A DNA stretch of 18,507 nucleotides from Pseudaquidulcibacter sp964443435 (lineage in GTDB: Bacteria; Pseudomonadota; Alphaproteobacteria; Caulobacterales; Aquidulcibacteraceae): positions 1 through 18,507 of the forward strand of contig CAYUCW010000042.1 of NCBI GenBank assembly GCA_964443435.1. Direction: 5' to 3'. The notes beneath the pieces were generated by a model. That model searched no databases. It worked only from the letters and a program-made list of their open reading frames with translations, and was not told the DNA's origin. Of this stretch, positions 1 through 8,493 are shown piece after piece (the stretch's first letter is position 1; each line of letters opens with the position of its first letter). Both the position numbers and the translations under genes were made by a program.

Positions 1-2
1 TA

Positions 3-95
3 GATTTAAAATTAAAAAATCCGATTTTAGAACATTCCGAAGTTGTTAATCTTGACTTTGAAAATGTTAAAATAAATGGAAATCTTATAAATTAA
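3..95 (+). CDS. C-terminal end of a protein cut by the left window edge
   Basis: From base 3 there is an open frame of 30 codons closed by TAA at 93-95, directly followed by a terminator hairpin, so this is most likely the 3' end of a gene entering from the left. The visible tail contains NLDFENVKINGNLIN. Strings of the type 'FENVxINGxxI' are common at the end of right-handed beta-helix enzymes such as GH28 polygalacturonases, which would suit the uronate genes next door, but 30 residues are too few to assign a family. Function is therefore open. Confidence 0.5.
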   Translation, partial: DLKLKNPILEHSEVVNLDFENVKINGNLIN

Positions 96-130
96 AAAGG
101 CTTGGATATTGAATATCCAAGCCCCTTAAT
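94..130. terminator. Bidirectional Rho-independent terminator
   Basis: A perfect 12-bp inverted repeat, GGCTTGGATATT (99-110) and AATATCCAAGCC (112-123), lies between the convergent stops at 95 (+) and 132 (-). On the minus strand the hairpin is followed by TTTTT (98-94), a good tail for ending kdgD. On the plus strand the tail CCCCTTAATTTTA is weaker but can end the gene entering from the left. Confidence 0.85.
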
Positions 131-131
131 T

Positions 132-1046
132 TTATTTATTAGCATCGATTAATTTTTTAAGAGCCGCCATTTCTGCTTCATTAAGATCTGTAAGTGGGCT
201 ACGAACCGGTCCCGCATGTCGATTAGTAAGTGTCATGCCTGCTTTAACAATTGAAACCGCATAGCCGCGAGATTTATTGCGTAAAGAAATATAAGGCATT
301 ACAAACTCTTTTAATTTTCTTGTAACTTCGGAAACATTCTGTGCACGCACATCTTTATAAAAGCCTAGTGCCCATTCAGGCATGAAATTGAAAATCGCCG
401 AAGAATAAGTCGTTACGCCCATTTGCAAATAAGGCAATGCAAAGGTTTCAGCCGTAGGAAGCCCGCCAATATAAGTAAGCCTATCACCCATTTTAGTATA
501 TATTTTTGTCATAAGCTCTATATCGCCAACGCCATCCTTATATCCAATAAGATTAGGATGCTTATCGCAAAGATATGCAAGTTCATCTTCTTCAATAATA
601 CCATTATCGCGATTATAGACAATTACGCCAAGCTTTGTGCTTTTGCATACTGCATCAATATGGTTTGAAAAGCCTTTTTGGGTTGAGCCAACTAAATATG
701 GTGGCAAAAGCAATATGGCGTCCGCGCCAGCTTCCTCAGCATTTTTCGCAATTTCGATTGCCATTCTTGTGCCATAGCCACAGCCCGAAACAACAGGAAC
801 TCTACCGTTTGTAGTTTCGACAGCCGCCTTAACAACTTTTTTTATCTCATCAATGCCAAGCGAAAAGAATTCACCTGTGCCGCCTGCGGCAAACAAGCCT
901 GCTAATTCATTGCCAAGCATAAAGTCGCAATGCTTACGAAACGGGTCTTCATTAAATTCATTATTCTCATCAAAATGAGTAACTGGAAAAGATAATAAAC
1001 CTGTTCCTAATATTTTTGCTGTTTCAGTGGGCGAAAATTTTGCCAT
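132..1046 (-). CDS. kdgD: 5-dehydro-4-deoxyglucarate dehydratase (EC 4.2.1.41)
   Basis: 304 aa, the usual length of this DHDPS/NAL-family TIM-barrel aldolase. In the cytoplasm it dehydrates and decarboxylates 5-dehydro-4-deoxyglucarate to 2-oxoglutarate semialdehyde plus CO2, in the oxidative route from hexuronates/aldarates to 2-oxoglutarate. Visible landmarks are the GGTGE substrate-carboxylate loop (55-59), the catalytic tyrosine Y144 in VIVYNRDNG and the Schiff-base lysine K170 in LIGYKDGVGD. The substitution pattern around these sites is that of KdgD rather than DapA or NanA. The ATG at 1046 is preceded by GGAG at suitable spacing. It is divergent from the GudP-like permease, with a 155-bp shared control region, which supports a role in aldarate use. 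The companion steps (uronate dehydrogenase, glucarate dehydratase, semialdehyde dehydrogenase) are not in the window. Confidence 0.93.
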   Translation of the reverse strand: MAKFSPTETAKILGTGLLSFPVTHFDENNEFNEDPFRKHCDFMLGNELAGLFAAGGTGEFFSLGIDEIKKVVKAAVETTNGRVPVVSGCGYGTRMAIEIAKNAEEAGADAILLLPPYLVGSTQKGFSNHIDAVCKSTKLGVIVYNRDNGIIEEDELAYLCDKHPNLIGYKDGVGDIELMTKIYTKMGDRLTYIGGLPTAETFALPYLQMGVTTYSSAIFNFMPEWALGFYKDVRAQNVSEVTRKLKEFVMPYISLRNKSRGYAVSIVKAGMTLTNRHAGPVRSPLTDLNEAEMAALKKLIDANK

Positions 1047-1096
1047 TTCTATTCTCCAATTTACGCCTTGTTACATCTGTCTTAAATTTTTATCTA

Positions 1097-1124
1097 AATC
1101 AATTAGAGAATTGATTGATACAAT
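1097..1124. promoter_or_regulatory. Inverted repeats in the kdgD/permease divergent control region
   Basis: The 155-bp gap 1047-1201 between two divergent catabolic genes holds AATCAATT-AGAG-AATTGATT (1097-1104/1109-1116), immediately followed by ATTG-ATA-CAAT (1114-1124). The second resembles the short odd-spaced ATTGnnnCAAT half-site layout seen for FCD-type GntR repressors of uronate genes (UxuR/ExuR-like). No regulator of that family is in the window, so which protein would bind is unknown. AT-rich DNA produces such repeats by chance. Confidence 0.35.
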
Positions 1125-1201
1125 TTTTTTATCGATTGATTTCGTTTTTATGTTGGACGCCTTAGAAATTTATAGATATCCTCTAATTTAGGGAGAAATA
1201 A

Positions 1202-2536
1202 ATGATAAATACAACAAGCGCACAAAAGCCAACATATGTAAGGTTTTTAATAATTGCATTAATATTCTTTGTTACGGCAATAAATTATGCGGATAGATCT
1301 GCATTTTCGGTGGCAAGCTCTGCGGCGGGATCTTCATTAAACCTAAGCCCTGTTGAAATTGGCTATATTTTATCGGCATTTTCTTGGGCTTATGTTTTGG
1401 CGCAAATACCTGGGGGCATGCTACTTGATAAATTTGGTGCAAAGCCAGTTTATATTGTTTCAATCGCAACTTGGTCTTTATTTACATTTCTTCAAGGCAC
1501 AGTTGGCCTTGTATTTGGCGGACTAGTTTTTGTTGCTTTCTTTTCTTATAGATTCTTAGTGGGCTTATGCGAAGCACCTTCATTCCCTGGAAATGCCAAA
1601 ATTGTGGTTGCTTGGTTTCCGATAAGTGAGCGCGGCATAGCAACATCTATTTTTAATTCGGCACAATATTTTTCAATCGTTTTATTTGCACCGCTTATGG
1701 GTTGGATTGCCCATAATTATGGCTGGCGTTCAGTATTTTTTACAATGGGCGCATTAGGTTTTATTGCGGTTCTTGTTTTTGCAAAATTCATAAAAAACCC
1801 TAATGAGCATCCAAGCGTTAACAAAGAAGAATTAGAATTTATAACAAAGAATAACCCTTCAACCAGCCTTAGTGCACCTGCATCTTCGGCAAAGAATCCG
1901 CTTAAATGGTCAGATTTCAAATTATTATTAAATAATAAAATGCTTATAGGTATTTATCTTACACAATATTGCATAAATGTACTTACTTATTTCTTTGTTA
2001 CTTGGTTCCCGATTTATTTGGTAAAAGAAAGAGGCCTTGATGTAATGCAGGCCGGCTTTGCCGCTTCTATGCCAGCTTTATTTGGATTTATCGGCGGCGT
2101 TGTTGGCGGATTATTGACCGATAAAATAATGAAAGAAAAGCAAGACCTTACGCTTGGTCGTAAAATACCAATTATTATTGGATTAATTCTTGCGAGCGCG
2201 ATTTTACTTTGCGCCTTTAGTAATGATACTAAAACTATACTAATTTTCATGAGCATTGCTTTCTTTGGCAAGGGCGTAGCTTCGCTTGGTTGGGCATTAA
2301 TAAGTGATGTTGCACCAAAAGAAAAATTCGCCACCGCAAGCAGTATTTTCAACACATTCGGAAATATAGCAGGAATAATAACACCAATCGTTATCGGCTA
2401 TACAATTAAAATTACCAATAATTTTAATCTTGGTTTAATCTATGTTGGTGCACATTGCCTTATTGCAATTTTATTAGTTTGGTTTGTAATTGGCAAAATT
2501 AAACCAATTATTCTTGAGGCGAAAAATGAAGCGTAG
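1202..2536 (+). CDS. MFS hexuronate/aldarate:H+ symporter, GudP/GarP/ExuT-like (ACS family)
   Basis: 444 aa with about 12 hydrophobic segments. It should bring hexuronate or glucarate/galactarate across the inner membrane. The N-terminal half strongly recalls the E. coli GudP/GarP family: NYADRSAFSVA (28-38), GYILSAFSWAYVLAQIPGG (54-72), the loop-2/3 signature LLDKFGAKPVY (74-84) and WSLFTFLQG (91-99). A second-half loop GGLLTDKI is also present. GGGAG lies 8 nt before ATG. It is divergent from kdgD and overlaps the next gene by 11 bp, so the two are translated from one mRNA. The exact substrate (glucuronate, galacturonate or an aldarate) cannot be read from the sequence; the neighbouring kdgD favours a sugar acid. 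Confidence 0.88.
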   Translation: MINTTSAQKPTYVRFLIIALIFFVTAINYADRSAFSVASSAAGSSLNLSPVEIGYILSAFSWAYVLAQIPGGMLLDKFGAKPVYIVSIATWSLFTFLQGTVGLVFGGLVFVAFFSYRFLVGLCEAPSFPGNAKIVVAWFPISERGIATSIFNSAQYFSIVLFAPLMGWIAHNYGWRSVFFTMGALGFIAVLVFAKFIKNPNEHPSVNKEELEFITKNNPSTSLSAPASSAKNPLKWSDFKLLLNNKMLIGIYLTQYCINVLTYFFVTWFPIYLVKERGLDVMQAGFAASMPALFGFIGGVVGGLLTDKIMKEKQDLTLGRKIPIIIGLILASAILLCAFSNDTKTILIFMSIAFFGKGVASLGWALISDVAPKEKFATASSIFNTFGNIAGIITPIVIGYTIKITNNFNLGLIYVGAHCLIAILLVWFVIGKIKPIILEAKNEA

Positions 2537-4370
2537 GGATTTTATTATTGGTAGCGTCAATACATCACTTGGCTTAATCGCCAGTGAAAGTTTGGCCAAA
2601 TCTAAAAAGAATATTATTATTCTTAATGGCGAAACTACCGAGAATATTCCCGAATGGGCGTTTTTACAAAGAGAGCTTTTGGACGAAAGCACAAAAGCCT
2701 GTGAATTATTCTATGAAAAATATTATGATGAAAATGGCTTTTTCCAATGCTTTGAAAGATGGGGTGCAAATGATGGCCCCGATGATGCCATAGAAAATGT
2801 AAATGACTGGCCCGTTTTGCACGCCATTGGCGCAAGTGATAATATTAAAACACTTTATGAAAAAGCATGGTTTGGACACCTAAAACAATATAGCCAAGCC
2901 AAGACCCATATGGTTATTGAAGGCCGCAATGGCATGTATTCACGTGGCTTTTCTGTTATGAATGATTGGCAGCATTTAAGCGAAGCTCTCACAGTTTTTA
3001 ACACTATGGGGCTTTCAAATCCAAAATCTAAGCCCTTATCAGATTATGCAGTTTTCGCTTCAGATCTTTATAATGGGCGCGATAAAATTGCCAAAAATTA
3101 TGATAGAAAATTAAAAATAATTAAAAGCATGATGACTGGCTCTAATGGGCCTTTATTAAGGAATGCCACCGCACTTGATTGGGCGGGTGACCCTTTTGAC
3201 ACAAAGCCATTTTTCATGGAACATGGCGAAAGCGATTATATAGAAACCCTAGAACATTATGCCGATTATAATGATATAATTGGCGATAGCCCATTGAATC
3301 TTCAGGCGACTTCCCTTGCCCTAAGCGGTTATATGTTCACAGGGGATAATTATATTCGTGATTGGATTAAGGATTATACTTATTCTTGGGCCAATCGAAT
3401 GCATGAAAACAAAGGCATAATCCCAAGTAAAATTGGGCTTGATGGCAAAATAAATGGTGAATATGGGCCTTGGTGGGCAGGTGTTTATGGTTGGGGTTTT
3501 TCACCAATTGTTCCGCACACTGGAAAGCCCGAAAATAGAAATCGCGTACCAAGAACAATAGTGGGATTTTTCAATGCCTATATGCTTACCAAAGATGAAA
3601 GTCTTTTGAATTTATGGCGTGAGCAAAATAATATTCTTAATAATAATGGCAAGCTTATAGATAATATATTCCATTCTCCTACCATGTATGGTGCGGATGG
3701 ATGGTATGGTTTCCAAAAAGGTATATCGCAAACTAATAAGCGCGATATATGGTATTTTTCTATGAAAGATTCGGATCTTGCGGACACTGATGCGCATCCA
3801 TGGATTGATTTCTTACAAGGCAAAAATAATGATTATCCAAGCAATAGCCTTAAAGCAGATCTTAAAGAATTGCGTGCCCGCGTTATTAAAATCAAAGAAG
3901 ATAAAACCACTAAAAATACGCGTCTTGCCGATGCGGTTTTACGTATAAACACGGCATTGACCACAAATCTTGTTCAACAAACTATGGGAGGGATAAGAAT
4001 TGCCCGTCCGTCATGGTCTAAAACCTCACCCAATCAGGGCGGTGTGCAATTATTTGCAAGATTAAGGCATTTTGACCCTGAAAATAAGCGGGCAGGCTTG
4101 CCGCAAGATATAAGTGTTTTAGTAACCGCTTTATCAAGCACACAGACCAAACTTGAGATGTATAATATTAGTAATACTGGTACAAGAAATATAATTACCC
4201 AATTGGGAAGCTTTAGTGAGCATAGATTAGAAAGCGTACTAATTGGCGGCAAACAAATTCAAACTAAGAATGGGGTTTTAAATATTGTTTTAAAACCAAA
4301 ACAGAAAATTGAGATAATTCTTTTCCATAATTTATACGCCAATCTGCCAACTTATGAATGGCCGATATAA
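2526..4370 (+). CDS. Tat-exported putative glycan-active enzyme of about 614 aa
   Basis: I chose ATG 2526 over an upstream ATG at 2490: it has GAGG 6 nt before it and gives a clear twin-arginine signal, MKRRDFIIGS, a hydrophobic stretch and a likely cut near residue 24. The mature protein is rich in Trp, Tyr, Asp and Glu, with conserved-looking blocks FERWGANDGPDDAIEN (77-92), EGRNGMYSRGFS (132-143), ALDWAGDPFD (216-225) and EYGPWWAGVYGWGF (312-325), then a beta-rich C-terminal part (about 500-614). This looks like an (alpha/alpha)-toroid carbohydrate enzyme followed by a beta domain; the length and uronate setting make a beta-glucuronidase-like family (for example GH154) or a polysaccharide lyase conceivable. 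I do not recognise the family with certainty. Coupling to the permease says its product is probably a uronate. It ends 3 bp from the convergent lysR-type gene. Confidence 0.75.
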   Translation: MKRRDFIIGSVNTSLGLIASESLAKSKKNIIILNGETTENIPEWAFLQRELLDESTKACELFYEKYYDENGFFQCFERWGANDGPDDAIENVNDWPVLHAIGASDNIKTLYEKAWFGHLKQYSQAKTHMVIEGRNGMYSRGFSVMNDWQHLSEALTVFNTMGLSNPKSKPLSDYAVFASDLYNGRDKIAKNYDRKLKIIKSMMTGSNGPLLRNATALDWAGDPFDTKPFFMEHGESDYIETLEHYADYNDIIGDSPLNLQATSLALSGYMFTGDNYIRDWIKDYTYSWANRMHENKGIIPSKIGLDGKINGEYGPWWAGVYGWGFSPIVPHTGKPENRNRVPRTIVGFFNAYMLTKDESLLNLWREQNNILNNNGKLIDNIFHSPTMYGADGWYGFQKGISQTNKRDIWYFSMKDSDLADTDAHPWIDFLQGKNNDYPSNSLKADLKELRARVIKIKEDKTTKNTRLADAVLRINTALTTNLVQQTMGGIRIARPSWSKTSPNQGGVQLFARLRHFDPENKRAGLPQDISVLVTALSSTQTKLEMYNISNTGTRNIITQLGSFSEHRLESVLIGGKQIQTKNGVLNIVLKPKQKIEIILFHNLYANLPTYEWPI

Positions 4371-4373
4371 AAC

Positions 4374-5261
4374 CTATATTGTAGTTTTTGTTATTACTTC
4401 AAGAAAAGTTTTTACGGCCGGATTAGAATTGCTTTCTTTCCAGATTAAATGAAGGTCAACTTGTCTTTCTATAAAATGATCTAATTTCCTAAAGACTACG
4501 CCGGGCAAGCTTATGAGTGATGCGGATTCAGGAACAAATGCAATTCCAATATTGGCACTTACCAAGCCAAGCATAGTATGGATTTGGGTTACGCTTTGAA
4601 CAATTTTTGGGGTTACATTATTCTCATTAAATATTTCTACTATAATATTTCTAAAATAAGATGCGCCAGTATCAGAAAACATAATAAATGGCGCGCCATC
4701 GAAATCTTCAATACTTAATTCAGGAAGGCCTGCTCTTGGATCATTTTGATGCATAGCGCATACTAAATTCTCTTTACCAATTGAAATATGATTGAAAGAA
4801 TGAAAATCATATTGTGGGCGCACAAGACCCATATCAATAGTACCAGATTTAAGGGCTTCTATCTGCTCACCCGTTACTAATTCTCTTAGGTCTAATTGTA
4901 TATTTGGGGCGCGGTTACCTAGTTTATTTATTAAATTAGGCAAAGCTTGGATTCCTGATGCCGCAGTAAAACCAAGCGCCAATCGACCAAGACCGCCACC
5001 GGCAACTTCACGAGCAATTTTTGCCGCATTATCAGAAATTACAATTATGCGTTTTGCTTCGGGAAAAAATGCACGGCCCGCAGGTGTTAAACTTACATTG
5101 CGACTATCCCTATAGAAAAGCGGGGCATGCAAAATGCGCTCTAAGATTTGGATTTGGCGGCTTAATGGTGGCTGCGTCATATTAAGACGCGCGGCGGCAC
5201 GTCCAAAGTGCAATTCTTCGGCGGCAGCAACAAAGCTTCTTAAATGACTTAGTTCGAACAT
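4374..5261 (-). CDS. LysR-family transcriptional regulator
   Basis: 295 aa, normal for LTTRs. Residues 1-60 form the winged helix-turn-helix (LHFGRAAARLNMTQPPLSRQ, 17-36, is the typical recognition-helix region); a linker helix and an effector-binding domain (about 90-290) follow. The AARLNMTQPPLSRQI wording is typical of the CatM/BenM/CbbR-like branch, whose members usually sense small carboxylates. Start ATG has AAGGAT just upstream. It lies between the permease operon (convergent, 3 bp apart) and the TonB receptor (same strand, separated by a terminator), so it probably has its own promoter and may control the receptor and/or the uronate genes. The target is inference. Confidence 0.92.
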   Translation of the reverse strand: MFELSHLRSFVAAAEELHFGRAAARLNMTQPPLSRQIQILERILHAPLFYRDSRNVSLTPAGRAFFPEAKRIIVISDNAAKIAREVAGGGLGRLALGFTAASGIQALPNLINKLGNRAPNIQLDLRELVTGEQIEALKSGTIDMGLVRPQYDFHSFNHISIGKENLVCAMHQNDPRAGLPELSIEDFDGAPFIMFSDTGASYFRNIIVEIFNENNVTPKIVQSVTQIHTMLGLVSANIGIAFVPESASLISLPGVVFRKLDHFIERQVDLHLIWKESNSNPAVKTFLEVITKTTI

Positions 5262-5284
5262 TTTAATCCTTAAAAGTTTAAGAT

Positions 5285-5301
5285 AAACTAGATATTAGTT
5301 T
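5285..5301. promoter_or_regulatory. Candidate LysR autoregulatory site
   Basis: AAACTA-GATAT-TAGTTT is a 6-bp inverted repeat with a 5-nt spacer, 24-40 bp upstream of the lysR-type start codon. This is the place where LTTRs commonly bind to repress their own gene. The DNA here is AT-rich, so chance cannot be excluded. Confidence 0.35.
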
Positions 5302-5337
5302 CATAATATAATTACTATAAAACAATATATTCTAAAA

Positions 5338-5368
5338 GAAAAAATGCGCCAGGGGAGTGACTGGCGCA
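5338..5368 (-). terminator. Rho-independent terminator of the TonB-dependent receptor gene
   Basis: TGCGCCAG (5345-5352) and CTGGCGCA (5361-5368) form a perfect GC-rich 8-bp stem with an 8-nt loop. Read on the minus strand it is followed by TTTTTTC and more T (5344-5335). It starts 35 bp after the receptor stop codon and separates that gene from the lysR-type gene. Confidence 0.9.
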
Positions 5369-5402
5369 GTTGGAGTTAGGGTAGTATCCTAATGCTTAAC
5401 GC

Positions 5403-8363
5403 TTAGAATTTATAGCGGACACCTAAATAGAATTGGCGGCCTGAATGTGTGGTATCGTGCAATATTTCGGCATTATTTGCATAAGGCGTACTATAATTAA
5501 TACCGCGATAATCGAATTCATCTGAAAGATTAATGCCTTCGAATACCATTGTTAGCTTTTCGTTCAATTTATAAGACATCTGCATATCAAGATTTCTTGT
5601 GCCTTCTTTCACAAGATAATTTGCACCTGATGCAGCAGGGAATTGAGAAATATATTCGGCACGATCAGAAACTGAGAAACGTGCACTGAATTTTTCACCT
5701 TCATAATAAAATGTAGTTGTCCAAGATTCAGGTGATAAATTCACCAAGTTTGCACGAACTATTGAACCAGTGGTCGCATTAGTCACATAATTAATTTGCG
5801 ATTCTACGCTTGTGAAACTAAAGATACCGCCAGTTTTTGATAATAACCCTGGTAAGAATTTGAATGGCTGATTTATATTAAACTCAAAACCTTGAAGCTC
5901 TCCACCCGAAGTATTTACAAATTGCGTCACTGTGAATGGCGAAGTATTTGTAAGGCTGGTTCCGCTAAGAATTGAGGTGTCATAGCCAGTTTCGCTAAAT
6001 GGAATCTGTCTGCTTAACTGTTGAATATAAGATTCATAGTCTTTTTTGAATAGACCCATAGAGATAATTGTGTCGCGGTTTGGATACCATTCAATACTCA
6101 TATCATAAGTATTTGCGCGGATTGGATCTAGGAATGGATTGCCAACACTCATTGTTTGATTGCTTGTTGAAATTGTGCCCCCAGGTGACAAGCTTTGTAA
6201 AGTTGGGCGTGACATTGTTTTTGATGCCGCAAACCTTACAAGAAGATTTTGAATTGGCTCAAAAGTTAGATTAACCGATGGCAATGTATCTTTATAAGAA
6301 CGTTTAATAGTTACAGGAATAACCGAAGTACTTGAGATTAAACCAGTTACTGTTTGATCTGTGGTTACTTGTCTTACGCCAATATTGCCGCGCACCGGAA
6401 TAGATAGAATTTTAGTACGGAAGTCAGCTTGCAGATAATAAGCAAAATCGTCTTCAAAAGCCGAGAAATTATTACCACGCGATGAACCATTTATTGTATT
6501 TACTCTGAAATCACCATACTGATTTACGCAGCGGCAATCATAGCCAAAATCACTTCTTATTTTATCAAGATCTGCAACCCAGAAAGTTTGGCCATTAAGC
6601 ATATATTGCTTACCATAATTCTGAATATTGCCTGCTATTGCTGCAACAATTGCGCCTTGTGCATTTTCATTTCTAGTTGTTGTTGTAAGTGGATCCCCTG
6701 TTACACGGCCATATTCAATACTTTGCATAGAGAATTGTTTTGTAGAGCCGCCAAATTTAATCTTAAGATCTTCATTTATATCATATTGGAATGCAAGACT
6801 TCCGGTTTTAAATGTATTTTCAACCGATTGCGGTCGAAGACGAATTAAAGATGCATCGCCAAGTCCATTAGATGCATTCGAACCAGTTCCTGTTCCATTA
6901 CCAACATAGGTCCAGAAGCAAGATTGCTCTAGGGTACAGCCAGTTGGTGAAGTACCATATTTAAATACTGGATTATTCATATTGGTATAATCATATGAAT
7001 AGCCATCAACATCATATGAATCCAATGTAAATGTAGTTTGCTCCGCAATTTCAAGCAAAGAGCTTGAACCACCAATCAATAATGTACCTTTGAATTTATC
7101 AGTAAATCTTTGGTCATAAGTTAGGTTGATTTGGCTGAATTCAGTTTCAACTTCATCAAAGCGATGCTCGGTTCTTAAGTCCACATCATTAAATGTGCCT
7201 TTTACCATAACCCCCCTTGAATCAATCGTGTAATTATATACATCAGTTCTTGGTGTACCCGCGCCATTACGACTGAATGAAATTGCTTCTAATTCCGTTT
7301 GTTCGCGGTCGGCTTTATAATTTGCATAAAGCATATCAAGCGTTACCAAACCATCTGGGTTGAGTTTCCATTGCAAGCTTGAAGTCATGCCTAAACGTTT
7401 TTGATCTGTTGCATATCTTGAATAGCGTGGAATTCTTGGGTGAAGCGCATTAACAACATTTGCCGCTTCGCTTCCCGCTGGTAGTGCCACACAATTGGCA
7501 GCGGTTGTACATATCGGAATTGCTGTAAAGCTTGCACCGCCATTTGTTGAATAAGATTCAAAGCGTCCAGATGAAGTTGCGCCGGCAGGACTTTCAAAAG
7601 AGTTTCTTCCATTATCCCAACGTGTAGTATTTGGACCCTCATCCCAGACTAAACGCTCGCCATAAGCAATAGAGAATAATGCGCCAAGTTTTCCATCTAA
7701 GAACTTATCTGATACCATGAAGGTACCGCGCCCATTAGTTTTCTTAGTTAAATCATTCCAGCCAGTTTGTGCCGATGCTGCCATTGAAAACCCTGAATAA
7801 TCAAATGGTCTTGCGGTGCGAAGATCTACTGTTGCACCCAATGAGCCTTCTTCAATTTCGGCAGAAAGCGATTTTCTAACTGTTAATCCATTAAAGAGGT
7901 CAGAAGCGAAAATATTAAAATCAAATCCACGTCCGCGATTGGTTCCGCCTGAAGAATCCTTACCGCCCGTAGTGGCAATAGTTTCCATACCATTTAATCT
8001 AACCCTTGTGAAATCAGGGCCAAGGCCACGCACAGTAATCGAGCGCCCCTCGCCGCCATCACGGTCGATTGCAACACCAGAAATTCTTTGCAAAGATTCT
8101 GCAAGATTTAGATCTGGAAACTTGCCAATATCTTCGGCTTTAATTGAATCAACTATATCGGTTTCGGCTCTTTTTGTGGCTATTGCGCTTCTTAGTGAAG
8201 ATCTAAAGCCTGTAACCACAACGGTTTCTGATGCAGCTGTTTTGGTTTCTTGTGCGTATGCTGTGCTTCCAATAATTGAAATACATATTGCAGAAGCCGA
8301 TAATTTTAATGCTTTACTAAACGAATATAGTTTTCGCGTATTTCTTGTCTTTAAATTTAACAT
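5403..8363 (-). CDS. TonB-dependent outer-membrane receptor, TIGR01782-like (Xanthomonas/Caulobacter type)
   Basis: 986 aa. A signal peptide with basic N-terminus and hydrophobic core ends at about residue 37 (STAYA/QE). TonB box ETVVVTG is at 46-52. The plug domain (about 55-190) contains EDIGKFPDLNLAESLQRISG (77-96) and RGLGPDFTRVRLNGM (112-126), hallmarks of the large alphaproteobacterial/xanthomonad receptors for plant or algal oligosaccharides. The barrel ends with YLGVRYKF, a terminal Phe as required for Bam assembly. Close cysteine pairs C285/C291, C476/C482 and C610/C612 lie in predicted surface loops. AAGGGGA precedes ATG. Ligand is unknown; proximity to uronate permease, KdgD and an exported enzyme suggests an acidic oligosaccharide. 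It is divergent from the ECF sigma gene over 213 bp. Confidence 0.93.
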   Translation of the reverse strand: MLNLKTRNTRKLYSFSKALKLSASAICISIIGSTAYAQETKTAASETVVVTGFRSSLRSAIATKRAETDIVDSIKAEDIGKFPDLNLAESLQRISGVAIDRDGGEGRSITVRGLGPDFTRVRLNGMETIATTGGKDSSGGTNRGRGFDFNIFASDLFNGLTVRKSLSAEIEEGSLGATVDLRTARPFDYSGFSMAASAQTGWNDLTKKTNGRGTFMVSDKFLDGKLGALFSIAYGERLVWDEGPNTTRWDNGRNSFESPAGATSSGRFESYSTNGGASFTAIPICTTAANCVALPAGSEAANVVNALHPRIPRYSRYATDQKRLGMTSSLQWKLNPDGLVTLDMLYANYKADREQTELEAISFSRNGAGTPRTDVYNYTIDSRGVMVKGTFNDVDLRTEHRFDEVETEFSQINLTYDQRFTDKFKGTLLIGGSSSLLEIAEQTTFTLDSYDVDGYSYDYTNMNNPVFKYGTSPTGCTLEQSCFWTYVGNGTGTGSNASNGLGDASLIRLRPQSVENTFKTGSLAFQYDINEDLKIKFGGSTKQFSMQSIEYGRVTGDPLTTTTRNENAQGAIVAAIAGNIQNYGKQYMLNGQTFWVADLDKIRSDFGYDCRCVNQYGDFRVNTINGSSRGNNFSAFEDDFAYYLQADFRTKILSIPVRGNIGVRQVTTDQTVTGLISSTSVIPVTIKRSYKDTLPSVNLTFEPIQNLLVRFAASKTMSRPTLQSLSPGGTISTSNQTMSVGNPFLDPIRANTYDMSIEWYPNRDTIISMGLFKKDYESYIQQLSRQIPFSETGYDTSILSGTSLTNTSPFTVTQFVNTSGGELQGFEFNINQPFKFLPGLLSKTGGIFSFTSVESQINYVTNATTGSIVRANLVNLSPESWTTTFYYEGEKFSARFSVSDRAEYISQFPAASGANYLVKEGTRNLDMQMSYKLNEKLTMVFEGINLSDEFDYRGINYSTPYANNAEILHDTTHSGRQFYLGVRYKF

Positions 8364-8459
8364 AATATCCCCTTGATGACTTAATGCGCCTTATTTTTTG
8401 CCTATTTCTATGCGGCATTGGCTTTATTGGGCTTAATTATGACTGGGTCGGCGTCTAAG

Positions 8460-8493
8460 TCCAATTCAAAGATTGGATTATTTGAATTCAAAT
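8460..8493. promoter_or_regulatory. Two palindromes in the receptor/sigma intergenic region
   Basis: In the 213-bp divergent gap, TCCAAT-TCAAAG-ATTGGA (8460-8477) is followed by the perfect 14-bp palindrome ATTTGAATTCAAAT (8480-8493). They lie about 97-130 bp upstream of the receptor start, a plausible operator position for an activator or repressor of that gene. The neighbouring LysR protein is one candidate binder; this is inference. Confidence 0.35.

Noticed and set aside
2490..2525. Upstream ATG extending the Tat-exported protein by 12 residues
   Set aside because: It would bury the twin-arginine signal after a basic stretch and overlaps the permease by 47 bp; the ATG at 2526 has a better RBS and a standard Tat N-terminus.
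7816..8376. 186-codon open frame on the plus strand opposite the receptor N-terminus
   Set aside because: Entirely antisense to a well-supported receptor coding region; composition is that of a mirrored frame, with no ribosome binding site and no recognisable domain.
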